Shown here in pieces: positions 32,878 to 40,097 of a stretch of DNA of 42,688 nt (its first letter is position 1; the number at the start of each line of letters is the position of its first letter). The translations under genes were made by a program, and so were the position numbers. The notes below the pieces were generated by a model, which worked only from the letters and a program-made list of their open reading frames with translations, was not told the origin of the DNA and did no database searches. The stretch covers positions 1 to 42,688 of the forward strand of contig JAGTQG010000008.1 in the NCBI GenBank assembly GCA_018396875.1. Reading direction: 5' to 3'. This stretch comes from Candidatus Bathyarchaeota archaeon (GTDB lineage Archaea; Thermoproteota; Bathyarchaeia; Bathyarchaeales; Bathycorpusculaceae).

Positions 32878-33170
32878 TTAACTTATGCTGCATTTTTCAC
32901 AGCGTCCATACCACAACTTTCCATAACCCTCCTGTGATACAACCCTGTTTATAAGATCAGCGATTGTGCAAATTCATCCCTTTTGCACCCTTTAACACAG
33001 ATTTTAGACATCTCAGTCAAGATCCTCATATTCCCAATAGACTGGAACTTCTGAAAAACCGCAAGGAAAGCTGCAAAAGCCCGCGTGTGGCCGTCTACAA
33101 AAATAATGTTGTCTCCAAGCCTTTTAAGTTTCAACTCACAGTCCAAAACATTACTGGTGGTGGGGCCGGA
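32878..33170 (-). pseudogene. Frameshifted ParB-like domain gene remnant
   Basis: Four consecutive pieces in three reading frames read as one ParB-like (VDGHTRA) domain protein. In one frame: KLKRLGDNIIFVDGHTRAFAAFLA. Shifted: GFSEVPVYWEYEDLD. Back in the first: EMSKICVKGCKRDE. Shifted again: ICTIADLINRVVS followed by GYGKLWYGRCE and a TAA at 32878. The order and spacing match the family seen in many archaea, in which GF.EIPVYWDEDELD and TIADL.NRVV follow the VDGHTRA motif. Three or more frameshifts and an in-frame stop make this a decayed gene. This explains most of the otherwise geneless 384 bases between 32835 and 33218. Confidence 0.75.
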
Positions 33171-33218
33171 TAGATGAAAACTTACGTTTAAATTTTACAA
33201 TTTAAGATGACCTATTTC

Positions 33219-33503
33219 CTATTTTCTCTTTCGCACAACATGTGCGTGATAAACGAGAACCTGTTGGGGGTGCCATTTTATCTTAATTAAAACTGTTATC
33301 GGCTTTGCCCCTTCATAAACTATTGTGTATATCCGGAAGTGGTTTGGTTTGTCGTATTCTCTTACCCATTTGCCATATCTTACTTGGCCTTCAAGCCATT
33401 CTCTGCTGGCAAAGCTTCTATGCTCCCTTATCCATCTGACTGGTTGGGAACCAAGCTTTATTGGACCGAGGTAGCATCGTTTTCTTGGCTCAAATCGGAA
33501 CAT
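33219..33503 (-). CDS. Small basic protein of unknown function
   Basis: A 94-residue protein with high Arg/Lys/Trp content, no membrane helix and no cysteine motif beyond a single Cys. Composition suggests nucleic-acid binding, but no family is recognised. It is divergent from the winged-helix regulator gene, with the 26-bp palindrome between them. An AT-rich CTAAATAGTA lies just before the ATG. Coding status is likely but not certain. Confidence 0.55.
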   Translation of the reverse strand: MFRFEPRKRCYLGPIKLGSQPVRWIREHRSFASREWLEGQVRYGKWVREYDKPNHFRIYTIVYEGAKPITVLIKIKWHPQQVLVYHAHVVRKRK

Positions 33504-33549
33504 TAGATACTATTTAGCAGGGCTCATGGTATTTGTGTTTAATGGTGAG

Positions 33550-33575
33550 AAATTTTTGGAATATTCCAAAAATTT
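33550..33575. promoter_or_regulatory. 26-bp perfect palindrome, putative operator
   Basis: Two 13-base arms meet between 33562 and 33563 around the core TTGGAATATTCCAA, flanked by A/T tracts. Its right edge abuts the TATA-like TTTAAATAT (33573-33581) of the winged-helix gene, 50-80 bases before its ATG. A dimeric regulator bound here would block TBP/TFB, so autoregulation by the winged-helix protein is the simplest reading. It is between divergent genes, so it is not a terminator. Confidence 0.7.
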
Positions 33576-33629
33576 AAATATCCCTACAACAACATAGAGA
33601 GTGAGAGACAGAGAGACTGTGAGTAGATT

Positions 33630-34190
33630 ATGATTGAAATAGTGGAGATAAGAAAGAACCGAAGAGGCGAAGAGTCAGACGAAATTCTATTGGAGATTAT
33701 AAAGCAGTTTCCAGGGCTTTCTCAATATGAATTGGGGAAAAAGTTGGGGTGGAAGACTGGCCGTGTTGATGGTTCAATAAGGAGGCTTTTGAACGAAGGG
33801 AAAATTGTAATTAAAGTTTTGGAAAGAAATGGTAGACGAATAAATCTCGTCTATCCAAAGGAGGAAAAGCCTAAAGACGTAATAGAAGTATCAGCCGAAC
33901 TACTTAAAGCAGCCAACCCCGCTTGGAATGAGTACGCTTATGTTTACGCATTAGACAATTCCACAATAGGAATCTCTGGCCGCGAAATTCCAGAATGGGA
34001 AGAAATCTCTTGTTTTCTGGAAAAGATTCCGATACAAAAAGCTGAGAACAAAATATTGCTGAAGATTCCAGAAAAGTTTTGGCGCTTCTACCATATGGAA
34101 AGAAAACATAGCGTAGTATCCATAAACGGAAACAACATCTTAATAACTGTCGCAGGAAATATCATTGAAGAAAAAAGATATCCTGCCTAA
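33630..34190 (+). CDS. Winged-helix DNA-binding regulator
   Basis: A 186-residue protein. The N-terminal 75 residues form a winged helix: ILLEIIKQFPGLSQYELGKKLGWKTGRVDGSIRRLLNEGKI is helix-turn-helix, then a wing with ERNGRRINLVYP. The C-terminal 100 residues are an alpha/beta domain of unknown role. It resembles MarR/ArsR-class archaeal regulators but no subfamily can be named. The 26-bp palindrome in its promoter is the likely operator. ATG at 33630 follows the TATA box by about 50 bases. Confidence 0.82.
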   Translation: MIEIVEIRKNRRGEESDEILLEIIKQFPGLSQYELGKKLGWKTGRVDGSIRRLLNEGKIVIKVLERNGRRINLVYPKEEKPKDVIEVSAELLKAANPAWNEYAYVYALDNSTIGISGREIPEWEEISCFLEKIPIQKAENKILLKIPEKFWRFYHMERKHSVVSINGNNILITVAGNIIEEKRYPA

Positions 34191-34323
34191 CAAGTTGTAA
34201 AATTTAAACAGCCAACTGTTTATTAGTTCCTTAGTATTGATTACCAAATTGAAAAAAGCAAGTTTCTTACTCTGTTTTTGCGAAGCCGCTGCATAAGAGT
34301 TGCTTTGGAATTGCTTAAAAATG

Positions 34324-34496
34324 TGGGGCCGGCCGGATTTGAACCGACGACCTTTCCCCGAAACAGCCTGAAACGGCTGTTTCTACGGGTTTCTCTACCG
34401 ACCGCTCCAGAACTTCTTCATTCCGCATTGGCGGTCCGCAAACCCGTGTTGGCTTGTTCTGGAGCCCGTCGTCATACCTGCCTAGACTACGGCCCC
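34324..34496 (-). tRNA. tRNA-Trp (anticodon CCA) with two apparent introns
   Basis: The 173-base gene has the acceptor GGGGCCG/CGGCCCC, the D arm, anticodon stem ACGGG, loop CTCCAG with CCA at 34-36, and T arm GTCGG-TTCAAAT-CCGGC. The exons are interrupted twice. Intron 1 (about 68 bases, at the canonical 37/38 position) is followed by ACCCGT, which pairs with ACGGG. Intron 2 (about 31 bases) lies in the variable region before GGTC and folds into a 9-bp hairpin, GAAACAGCC/GGCTGTTTC. Removing both gives a 74-base mature tRNA with discriminator A. The exact splice sites are not fixed by eye. Intron 1 holds a box C-like ATGAAGA. Confidence 0.88.
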
Positions 34497-34603
34497 TCAA
34501 CTGTTGCGCATTAATTTTACTTGAAAATTTCGGATATATGCGTTATTCTCTGTTAGTGGCTAACCGAAAAGTTAATGTGGATTGGTTTGTGGTGTATTTT
34601 GGG

Positions 34604-34725
34604 GTTTGCCGGCCATAGGGCGCGGGTTCCACCCGATCCCATTCCGAACTCGGAAGTTAAACCGTGCTCCGTTCCCGGCAGTAGTGTGGTCTTCGGCCAC
34701 GCGAACCCGGGAAAGCCGGCAGCCC
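34604..34725 (+). rRNA. rrf: 5S ribosomal RNA
   Basis: The conserved 5S core is present: GATCCCATTCCGAACTCGGA, then AAACCGTGCTCCG, and helix I pairing TGCCGGC (34606-34612) with GCCGGCA (34715-34721). Length is about 120 bases. It is a solitary 5S gene, apart from any 16S or 23S, as in many archaea. A T-rich stretch, GTTTTTAAC at 34742-34750, may terminate it. Ends are accurate to a few bases. Confidence 0.93.
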
Positions 34726-34841
34726 CACTTAAGGTTTGTAGGTTTTTAACTTGCAAATCGCTCTGTAGGTTCACTTCATTTTAACGCGAGAACGAAAGCT
34801 TATTAGTTGGGTAAACTAGTAAGATAATATAGGGTTGGTTC

Positions 34842-36098
34842 ATGAAGAAAATTATTAAGGTGCTTCTTTTGGTTTTGATCATAGTTACTTCTTATCTTCT
34901 CATTTCGCCTGTCATCCTAGGAGTTTCGCCACTAGATTCCATGCTTGCTCAAGAAATCCTCTTGGACATGATTCGTGGGCAATCAACAGGGTTTTTGAAG
35001 TTAACTGTAAAGGCTACTTTAGATGGTAAAACCTTTGATGGAGAATTGTGTTTCATTGCCATTCACAACTTTACCGGCAGTGAACACAAGTGGAATCTGT
35101 CTGATAGAATTGTTTATGATAGGTATGCCAGTCCAATAAGCACCTATGTGCTTAAGGTTGTAAGAATACCTGAACGTGTAACCCAAGGAAAGGTTAGATA
35201 TCGATTCCAAGAATTTTACATTCACATCGCCACCCGCCAACATGTTGGCGCAACTTATCTAGTTGTTGAGCCAGACGTGCCAATAAAAACTTTAGAGATT
35301 GAAGTTCCATTAAATGTAAAAAGGGAAACGAGTGGAGAACCAATAAAAACACACTCGTGCCCAATGGATCAATATGAAATAAGTACAAATTTGGCGCATG
35401 CATGGATTAAATGTGGCGAGTGCCATTCTATACAAGGCATAAGAGCGGAGTGGAGGGTGGAAAGAGATACAATACTTTACTTCACACAATACAGTAGGGA
35501 CATAACTTATGATTGGTATGACTGGGGAGGAGCTTGTTACGCTTGCACTGGAACAACAGATACTGGGTGGTATGAGTCCGGCAAAGTTCCAGTGGAATCA
35601 AGCACCGACGATGTAGTAACGCAAGACGGGGCCGGAGCCAAAAATGTGTTGGCATTAGTATATTACAAATGTGAAAGGTGGTATGAGTCAAACTTCATAG
35701 GCGTAGATGGAGAGCACACCGATTATGAGTATTTCATCATGACACCCATTGACATGAACAATATAGAACCAGGCGATGCAATTACATGTAATCAATGTGG
35801 TGGAACAGCACCCCCATATGCCGTCCCTGAATCTTCAACAGACGTTACAAAGGAGTTTGAAATGGGCAACGAAGGATATTGGGAGCTAACAGAGGTTTCC
35901 TTCTCTTTCGCTTTCCCAAGCGGTAGGCAAATATCCTTTGGCTTTGGTGTATCAGCTGTTCGAAAAGCCATTGAAGGCCCTTATATTCGCCTTGTAGTCA
36001 CAAGCTGGGGCAATCCACAGCATAAATACTGGTATTGGTACGATAGCAATGACAGGCATTCCCACATACTGCATCTATCATGGATTCCCCCGCCATAA
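34842..36098 (+). CDS. Cysteine-rich secreted protein of unknown function
   Basis: A 418-residue protein with an N-terminal signal peptide or anchor (two basic residues and a hydrophobic core, about residues 5-28). The mature part is rich in Trp, Tyr, Asp and Thr, typical of an extracellular protein. Its cysteines are arranged in several pairs: CGECH, CYACTG and CNQCGG, plus single cysteines at HSCPMD and YKCERW. The paired CxxC motifs could bind zinc or form disulphides. No enzymatic motif or known family is recognised. It is separate from the 5S gene, with its own upstream AT-rich region. Confidence 0.75.
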   Translation: MKKIIKVLLLVLIIVTSYLLISPVILGVSPLDSMLAQEILLDMIRGQSTGFLKLTVKATLDGKTFDGELCFIAIHNFTGSEHKWNLSDRIVYDRYASPISTYVLKVVRIPERVTQGKVRYRFQEFYIHIATRQHVGATYLVVEPDVPIKTLEIEVPLNVKRETSGEPIKTHSCPMDQYEISTNLAHAWIKCGECHSIQGIRAEWRVERDTILYFTQYSRDITYDWYDWGGACYACTGTTDTGWYESGKVPVESSTDDVVTQDGAGAKNVLALVYYKCERWYESNFIGVDGEHTDYEYFIMTPIDMNNIEPGDAITCNQCGGTAPPYAVPESSTDVTKEFEMGNEGYWELTEVSFSFAFPSGRQISFGFGVSAVRKAIEGPYIRLVVTSWGNPQHKYWYWYDSNDRHSHILHLSWIPPP

Positions 36099-36200
36099 AC
36101 ACCTAGATTTTCTGCGCCATTGAGAAACTTTGAAATGACGCCGAGTACAATTTATGGGCTGAAAAGAGTAATTGTAGTCGTGGTTCCTTTGGATGTGGAG

Positions 36201-37565
36201 ATGATAGAGAGACTTAAGCAGATCGTGGGCGCTGAGAATGTCCTTGTCGGAGAAAGCCTAGACGAGAAGTATGCACGTGATGAGGCTCTTGCAGTTAAAC
36301 CATGCATGCCTGAAGTTGTTGTTAAACCCCAAACAACGGAGGAAATTGCAGAAATACTGCGTCTAGCAAACGAGAAAAGGATTCCAGTGACACCCAGAGG
36401 AGGCGGCACTGGCTTAAGCGGCGGCTGCGTCACCTCTTCCGGCGGAATTCTCCTATCCCTTGAACGTATGAACAGAATATTAGAGATAGATGAGGAAAAT
36501 CATGTGGCTGTTGTTGAGGCAGGCGTCACCCTCTCAGAACTTTTCAAGGCTGTTGAGGCTCATGGATTATGCTATCCGATATATCCGGGAGAGGCAAGCG
36601 CAACCGTCGGCGGCAATGTGGCTACAAACGCTGGAGGAATGATGGCTATAAAATATGGGGTTACAAGACACTTTGTCTTGGGGTTAGAAGCGGTTCTGCC
36701 AACCGGCGAAGTCATAAAAACTGGCGGAAAGTATGGCAAGGTTTCGTCAGGCTACGACTTAACACAGTTGATTGTGGGCTCCGAAGGAACATTAGCCGTC
36801 ATAACCAAAGTCATATTGAAGCTTGTTCCTAAACAAAAAGCCAAAATAACCTTGTTTGCAGCATTTAGAAACCTCAAGAACTGCGTTAAAACCGTTCCAT
36901 TGTTGTTGAAGTCTGGCGTGACGCCTCTAATAGTCGAGTTTATGGATAAGCTTGGACTTTTTGGCATGGAAAATTACACGGGCATAAGAGTTCCGATAAA
37001 TGAACCGGTGCGAGAAGAGGCAGAAGCTTTTCTCCTCATAGTTTTGGAAGGTGAAAATCAGGAGCAAGTGTACAAAAATGCTGAGGTTGTGGGCGACATC
37101 TGCATGGAAAGCGGGGCGATGGAAGTTTTTGTTCCATCCACGGAAAGAGCTCAAAGAGAGCTCTTAGAATTGCGGGAAAAATCTTTTTACGCTGCGAGAG
37201 ATTCTGGAGCAACTTTCCTTGTGGACGTTGTTGTTCCGCGCAGTGAAATCCCTAAATTTATGGAGTATGTAAAGGAGGTATCCGCAAAGTACTCAACTGT
37301 TATAACTGGAACGGGGCACGCTGGAGACGGAAACATTCACCTAGCCATACTGGAACCGGACAGAAACAAGCTTTCAAGCATTTTAAAAGAGATATACTTA
37401 TTTGGAAAAGCTCTTGGAGGCGCCATCTCAGCGGAACATGGCATAGGCATGGAAAAGAGAGAACTATTCCTTGAATTGGAAGATCATGTCAAAATTGAGC
37501 TTATGAGAAGAATCAAGAAGGCTTTTGATCCCAACAACATCCTCAACCCCGGGAAGATTTTCTGA
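36201..37565 (+). CDS. FAD-binding oxidoreductase, GlcD family
   Basis: A protein of about 454 residues of the GlcD/D-lactate dehydrogenase flavin family, which oxidises 2-hydroxy acids. It has the PCMH FAD-binding motif PRGGGTGLSGG, TVGGNVATNAGG with KYGVTRHFVLGLE, GSEGTLAVIT, and the C-terminal GTGHAGDGNIH and SAEHGIGMEKRE. Start at ATG 36201 gives the usual N-terminus MIERLKQIVG; an AT-rich ATTTATGG box near 36150 lies about 45 bases before it. A longer frame from 36120 adds a hydrophobic stretch that is not typical. Companion GlcE/GlcF subunits are absent here. Confidence 0.92.
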   Translation: MIERLKQIVGAENVLVGESLDEKYARDEALAVKPCMPEVVVKPQTTEEIAEILRLANEKRIPVTPRGGGTGLSGGCVTSSGGILLSLERMNRILEIDEENHVAVVEAGVTLSELFKAVEAHGLCYPIYPGEASATVGGNVATNAGGMMAIKYGVTRHFVLGLEAVLPTGEVIKTGGKYGKVSSGYDLTQLIVGSEGTLAVITKVILKLVPKQKAKITLFAAFRNLKNCVKTVPLLLKSGVTPLIVEFMDKLGLFGMENYTGIRVPINEPVREEAEAFLLIVLEGENQEQVYKNAEVVGDICMESGAMEVFVPSTERAQRELLELREKSFYAARDSGATFLVDVVVPRSEIPKFMEYVKEVSAKYSTVITGTGHAGDGNIHLAILEPDRNKLSSILKEIYLFGKALGGAISAEHGIGMEKRELFLELEDHVKIELMRRIKKAFDPNNILNPGKIF

Positions 37566-37590
37566 GAAACTTGAATTTTGGAAAGCAGCC

Positions 37591-37602
37591 TTAAATATTT
37601 GA
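37591..37602 (+). promoter_or_regulatory. TATA-like element for the TauE/SafE gene
   Basis: CTTAAATATTTG lies about 45-55 bases before the ATG at 37646, a normal distance for a short-leader archaeal mRNA. Assignment is tentative. Confidence 0.45.
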
Positions 37603-37645
37603 TAATTGCAGTTTATCTACCTCTCTGCAAAATGGAGATGTTGAC

Positions 37646-38443
37646 ATGATGGAGTGGTTACTTCCATTATTTGGCTTTTTGATAAGCATAGCCGCCGCCC
37701 TGACAGGCGTCGGCGGAGGCATATTTATCGTGCCTTTATTGTCGCTTCTCTACGACTTTAAGCCTGAAGTGGCCATTGGCACAAGCCTAGCCACAATAAT
37801 CATAACATCTATAGCGTCTACGGCAAATTACATGAAGCAGAAACGCGTTTATGTCAAGGCGGGGCTGGTTTTAGCCTGTGCCACGGCGCCAGGGGGCTAT
37901 CTTGGAGCTGCAATCACGGCTGTTCCCATGGTGAAAATGTGGCTTGGCGTATTTTTCGGAGTTTTCCTAATTCTAGTTGCTTTTCAGATGGTTTATAGGG
38001 CTTTACGGACAAAACCCGTTAAGGCTTCAGTAACCGTTGATCCAGCTTTTGAAAGGGGGCTTCTCGAAGACCGAAGACGAATGCTTTGGGGTTTATTCTT
38101 AAGCTTTTTTGGAGGAATAGCCTCTGGACTTTTGGGCATAGGAGGCGGTGTTGTTCTCGTGCCGGTTATGTGCTATGCCCTTAACTTTCCAATATACTTT
38201 TCAATTCCCACCTCCATGTTTATCATGATCTTCACTTCAATATTCGGCGTCGCCAACCACCTTCAGCAAGGAAACGTTAACACGCTTTACGCAGTTTATC
38301 TCGGCTTAGGTTCGGTTGTTGGCGCTCAAGTTGGCGCTTACATTAGCCGAAAACTTTCAAGCAGAAGCCTAAGTTTCGTTTTTGCAGCCATGCTTGTGAT
38401 AGCCAGTATAAACATGATTTTGAAAAACCTGCATTATATTTAA
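37646..38443 (+). CDS. TauE/SafE family permease (COG0730)
   Basis: A 265-residue integral membrane protein with about eight transmembrane helices. The two halves are internal repeats, each with a GxGGGxxxVP motif (LTGVGGGIFIVPLL near residue 20, LLGIGGGVVLVPVM near residue 173), followed by the AIGTS/SIPTS segment. This is the TauE/SafE family, which moves sulfur-containing or organic anions such as sulfite, taurine-derived compounds or sulfoacetate. The specific substrate is not shown. GGAG precedes the ATG. Confidence 0.93.
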   Translation: MMEWLLPLFGFLISIAAALTGVGGGIFIVPLLSLLYDFKPEVAIGTSLATIIITSIASTANYMKQKRVYVKAGLVLACATAPGGYLGAAITAVPMVKMWLGVFFGVFLILVAFQMVYRALRTKPVKASVTVDPAFERGLLEDRRRMLWGLFLSFFGGIASGLLGIGGGVVLVPVMCYALNFPIYFSIPTSMFIMIFTSIFGVANHLQQGNVNTLYAVYLGLGSVVGAQVGAYISRKLSSRSLSFVFAAMLVIASINMILKNLHYI

Positions 38444-38522
38444 ATCCGAGATTTTGTGTATTTACTTGGAATATCCTAAAACTTATAACTTCGATTTTGC
38501 TAGTTTCTTGAAAGGTGGGTGA

Positions 38523-39665
38523 GTGAACATAGCGTTAATGTTTACAGTACTTTACAGCCAACTATTCGACTTTCCGGGCTGGGACATTTTCTCACAAGTT
38601 TTAATGTACGCCATTTACATCTTCATATTCATATCACTGTTTTACGGACAGAGGCTTCAGTTTCACATTTGGCTTAAAGAGGTTGAAGGTTCCCTTTACA
38701 AGCTGAAATACATAAGAGATGAGGGACGAAGGATCGCCATAGAAGCCATTAGAGAAATAGGAAAACCCCAGACTGACCCCACACCTCGTGTTGACCGTTT
38801 CCTAGAGTATTTCACTATTACTCCTCAAAGCCTTGACCCGGCTGGCATTGTTTGGAAGCTTGAACATATTTTGGATGTTCGGGACGCCCGCTTTAAGGAT
38901 GAGGTTAAGCTCTTGGCGCCATCTGCCGACGAGACTCAAGTGAATAATTTGGAGAACACTCTTGAGGCGGCGATGGCTTTAAACTACATTTACAAGGTGA
39001 TAAGGCACTATTTCCTGCTTGGAAAAAAGACCTTAAGCCTCTACATCATCATGCAGATTCAGATGATTTTGCCTCTTGTTATGCGGGAGGCTGAAGCCTA
39101 TGCAAGTGCACTGAAGGCTTTTGCCTACGGGCAGCCCATAGGCGATGGTGTGGGCGCTCTTGTAGCCGCCAAGCTTATGCACGGTTACCCGGTTAGAAAA
39201 GTGCCGAAAGACTGTGTTGTGGCAACCGTTCCAATAGAGGGGAGAACAGCCTACGTGATAAAGGCTGAAGGTCCCGGTGGAAACGTTGGCAAGCCTGGAG
39301 ACGCCATCAAAACAATAATCGAAGAGAACGAGGGAAAAATTGCCACCATAATTATGATTGACGCTGCCTTAAAGCTTGAAGGCGAAGAGGTGGGAGAAGT
39401 GGCTGAAGGCGTGGGTGCAGCCATCGGCGGCCCCGGCGTTGACCAGTTCAAGATCGAAGAAACTATTCTCAAGTATCGTATTCCAATAAACGCGGTCATC
39501 ATTAAGGAGGATATTGGCGACGCGGTTTCACCCATGCGTAGAGAAATCTTTGAAGCCGCAGACAAGGCTATTGAGCGTATCAAACAACTCATCTTAGAGA
39601 AGACTAAAGAAGGCGACAAAATCATTATTTGCGGCGTAGGCAACACTATAGGAATAGCCCAATAA
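38523..39665 (+). CDS. DUF1512 family protein
   Basis: A 380-residue protein with an N-terminal membrane helix (about residues 20-40) and a long cytosolic part. The archaeal DUF1512 pattern is recognised from RLEVE-like helix RLQFHIWLKEVEGSL, DRFLEYFTITPQSLDPAGIV, and the GPGVDQFKIEETILKYRIPI region. The function is unknown; members commonly adjoin a zinc-ribbon membrane protein and map, as here. The GTG start follows AAAGGTGGG. The next gene starts 9 bases after the stop. Confidence 0.9.
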   Translation: MNIALMFTVLYSQLFDFPGWDIFSQVLMYAIYIFIFISLFYGQRLQFHIWLKEVEGSLYKLKYIRDEGRRIAIEAIREIGKPQTDPTPRVDRFLEYFTITPQSLDPAGIVWKLEHILDVRDARFKDEVKLLAPSADETQVNNLENTLEAAMALNYIYKVIRHYFLLGKKTLSLYIIMQIQMILPLVMREAEAYASALKAFAYGQPIGDGVGALVAAKLMHGYPVRKVPKDCVVATVPIEGRTAYVIKAEGPGGNVGKPGDAIKTIIEENEGKIATIIMIDAALKLEGEEVGEVAEGVGAAIGGPGVDQFKIEETILKYRIPINAVIIKEDIGDAVSPMRREIFEAADKAIERIKQLILEKTKEGDKIIICGVGNTIGIAQ

Positions 39666-39674
39666 GGAGGGTTA

Positions 39675-40097
39675 ATGGTGAGCAAGGCTTCTTCTGAACC
39701 TTCCCCTGCAGCTAGAGTTTCATCTTTCGTTTTGCTCGCAATATTTGTGATGCTTGTTGTAGCCATTATGGCTTTGTTTCTCTCGTACGGAGCCTACGTT
39801 TCCGGAAATTATGATGTGGCTGCCGCCCTCATAATCATTGGCTTCATAGGCGTGGCGGCTTCTTCTTATGTGCTTTTCCAAACCAGGCAGCGTTTGATAC
39901 GTCTGAGGATAGAGACGCCGCCCATAACAACGACGATTGAATGTCGAAAATGCGGCTTCAAAACCGTTAGAGAGTTCCAGCGCGGCGACTACATTTTCAA
40001 GGAAGTGGATGTCTGCCAGAAATGCAACGAGAAAATGTTGATAACCGCCATATACCGTGAAGTACGCGAAAAGGGAAGGAAACCTTTCCCGTTTTAG
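39675..40097 (+). CDS. Membrane-anchored zinc-ribbon protein
   Basis: A 140-residue protein with two N-terminal transmembrane helices (about residues 15-38 and 48-68) and a cytosolic zinc ribbon, CRKCGFKTV...CQKCNEK (cysteines near residues 95, 98, 115, 118). AGGAGGG precedes the ATG. It is tightly linked to the DUF1512 gene, 9 bases upstream, and ends with a 4-base overlap with the convergent methionine aminopeptidase. The function is unknown; co-occurrence with DUF1512 suggests a shared membrane complex. Confidence 0.85.
   Translation: MVSKASSEPSPAARVSSFVLLAIFVMLVVAIMALFLSYGAYVSGNYDVAAALIIIGFIGVAASSYVLFQTRQRLIRLRIETPPITTTIECRKCGFKTVREFQRGDYIFKEVDVCQKCNEKMLITAIYREVREKGRKPFPF

Noticed and set aside
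32964-33173. A plus-strand frame in the 32.8-33.2 kb gap
   Set aside because: The minus strand carries the ParB-like remnant, which accounts for the sequence; the plus frame has no motif.
33550-33575. The palindrome as a transcription terminator
   Set aside because: It lies upstream of both flanking genes, which are divergent, so no transcript ends there.
34278-34514. Open frames on both strands over the tRNA-Trp gene
   Set aside because: The cloverleaf and introns explain the sequence; the translations are low-complexity by-products.
34553-34784. Open frames over the 5S rRNA gene
   Set aside because: The region is 5S rRNA by its conserved core and helix I.
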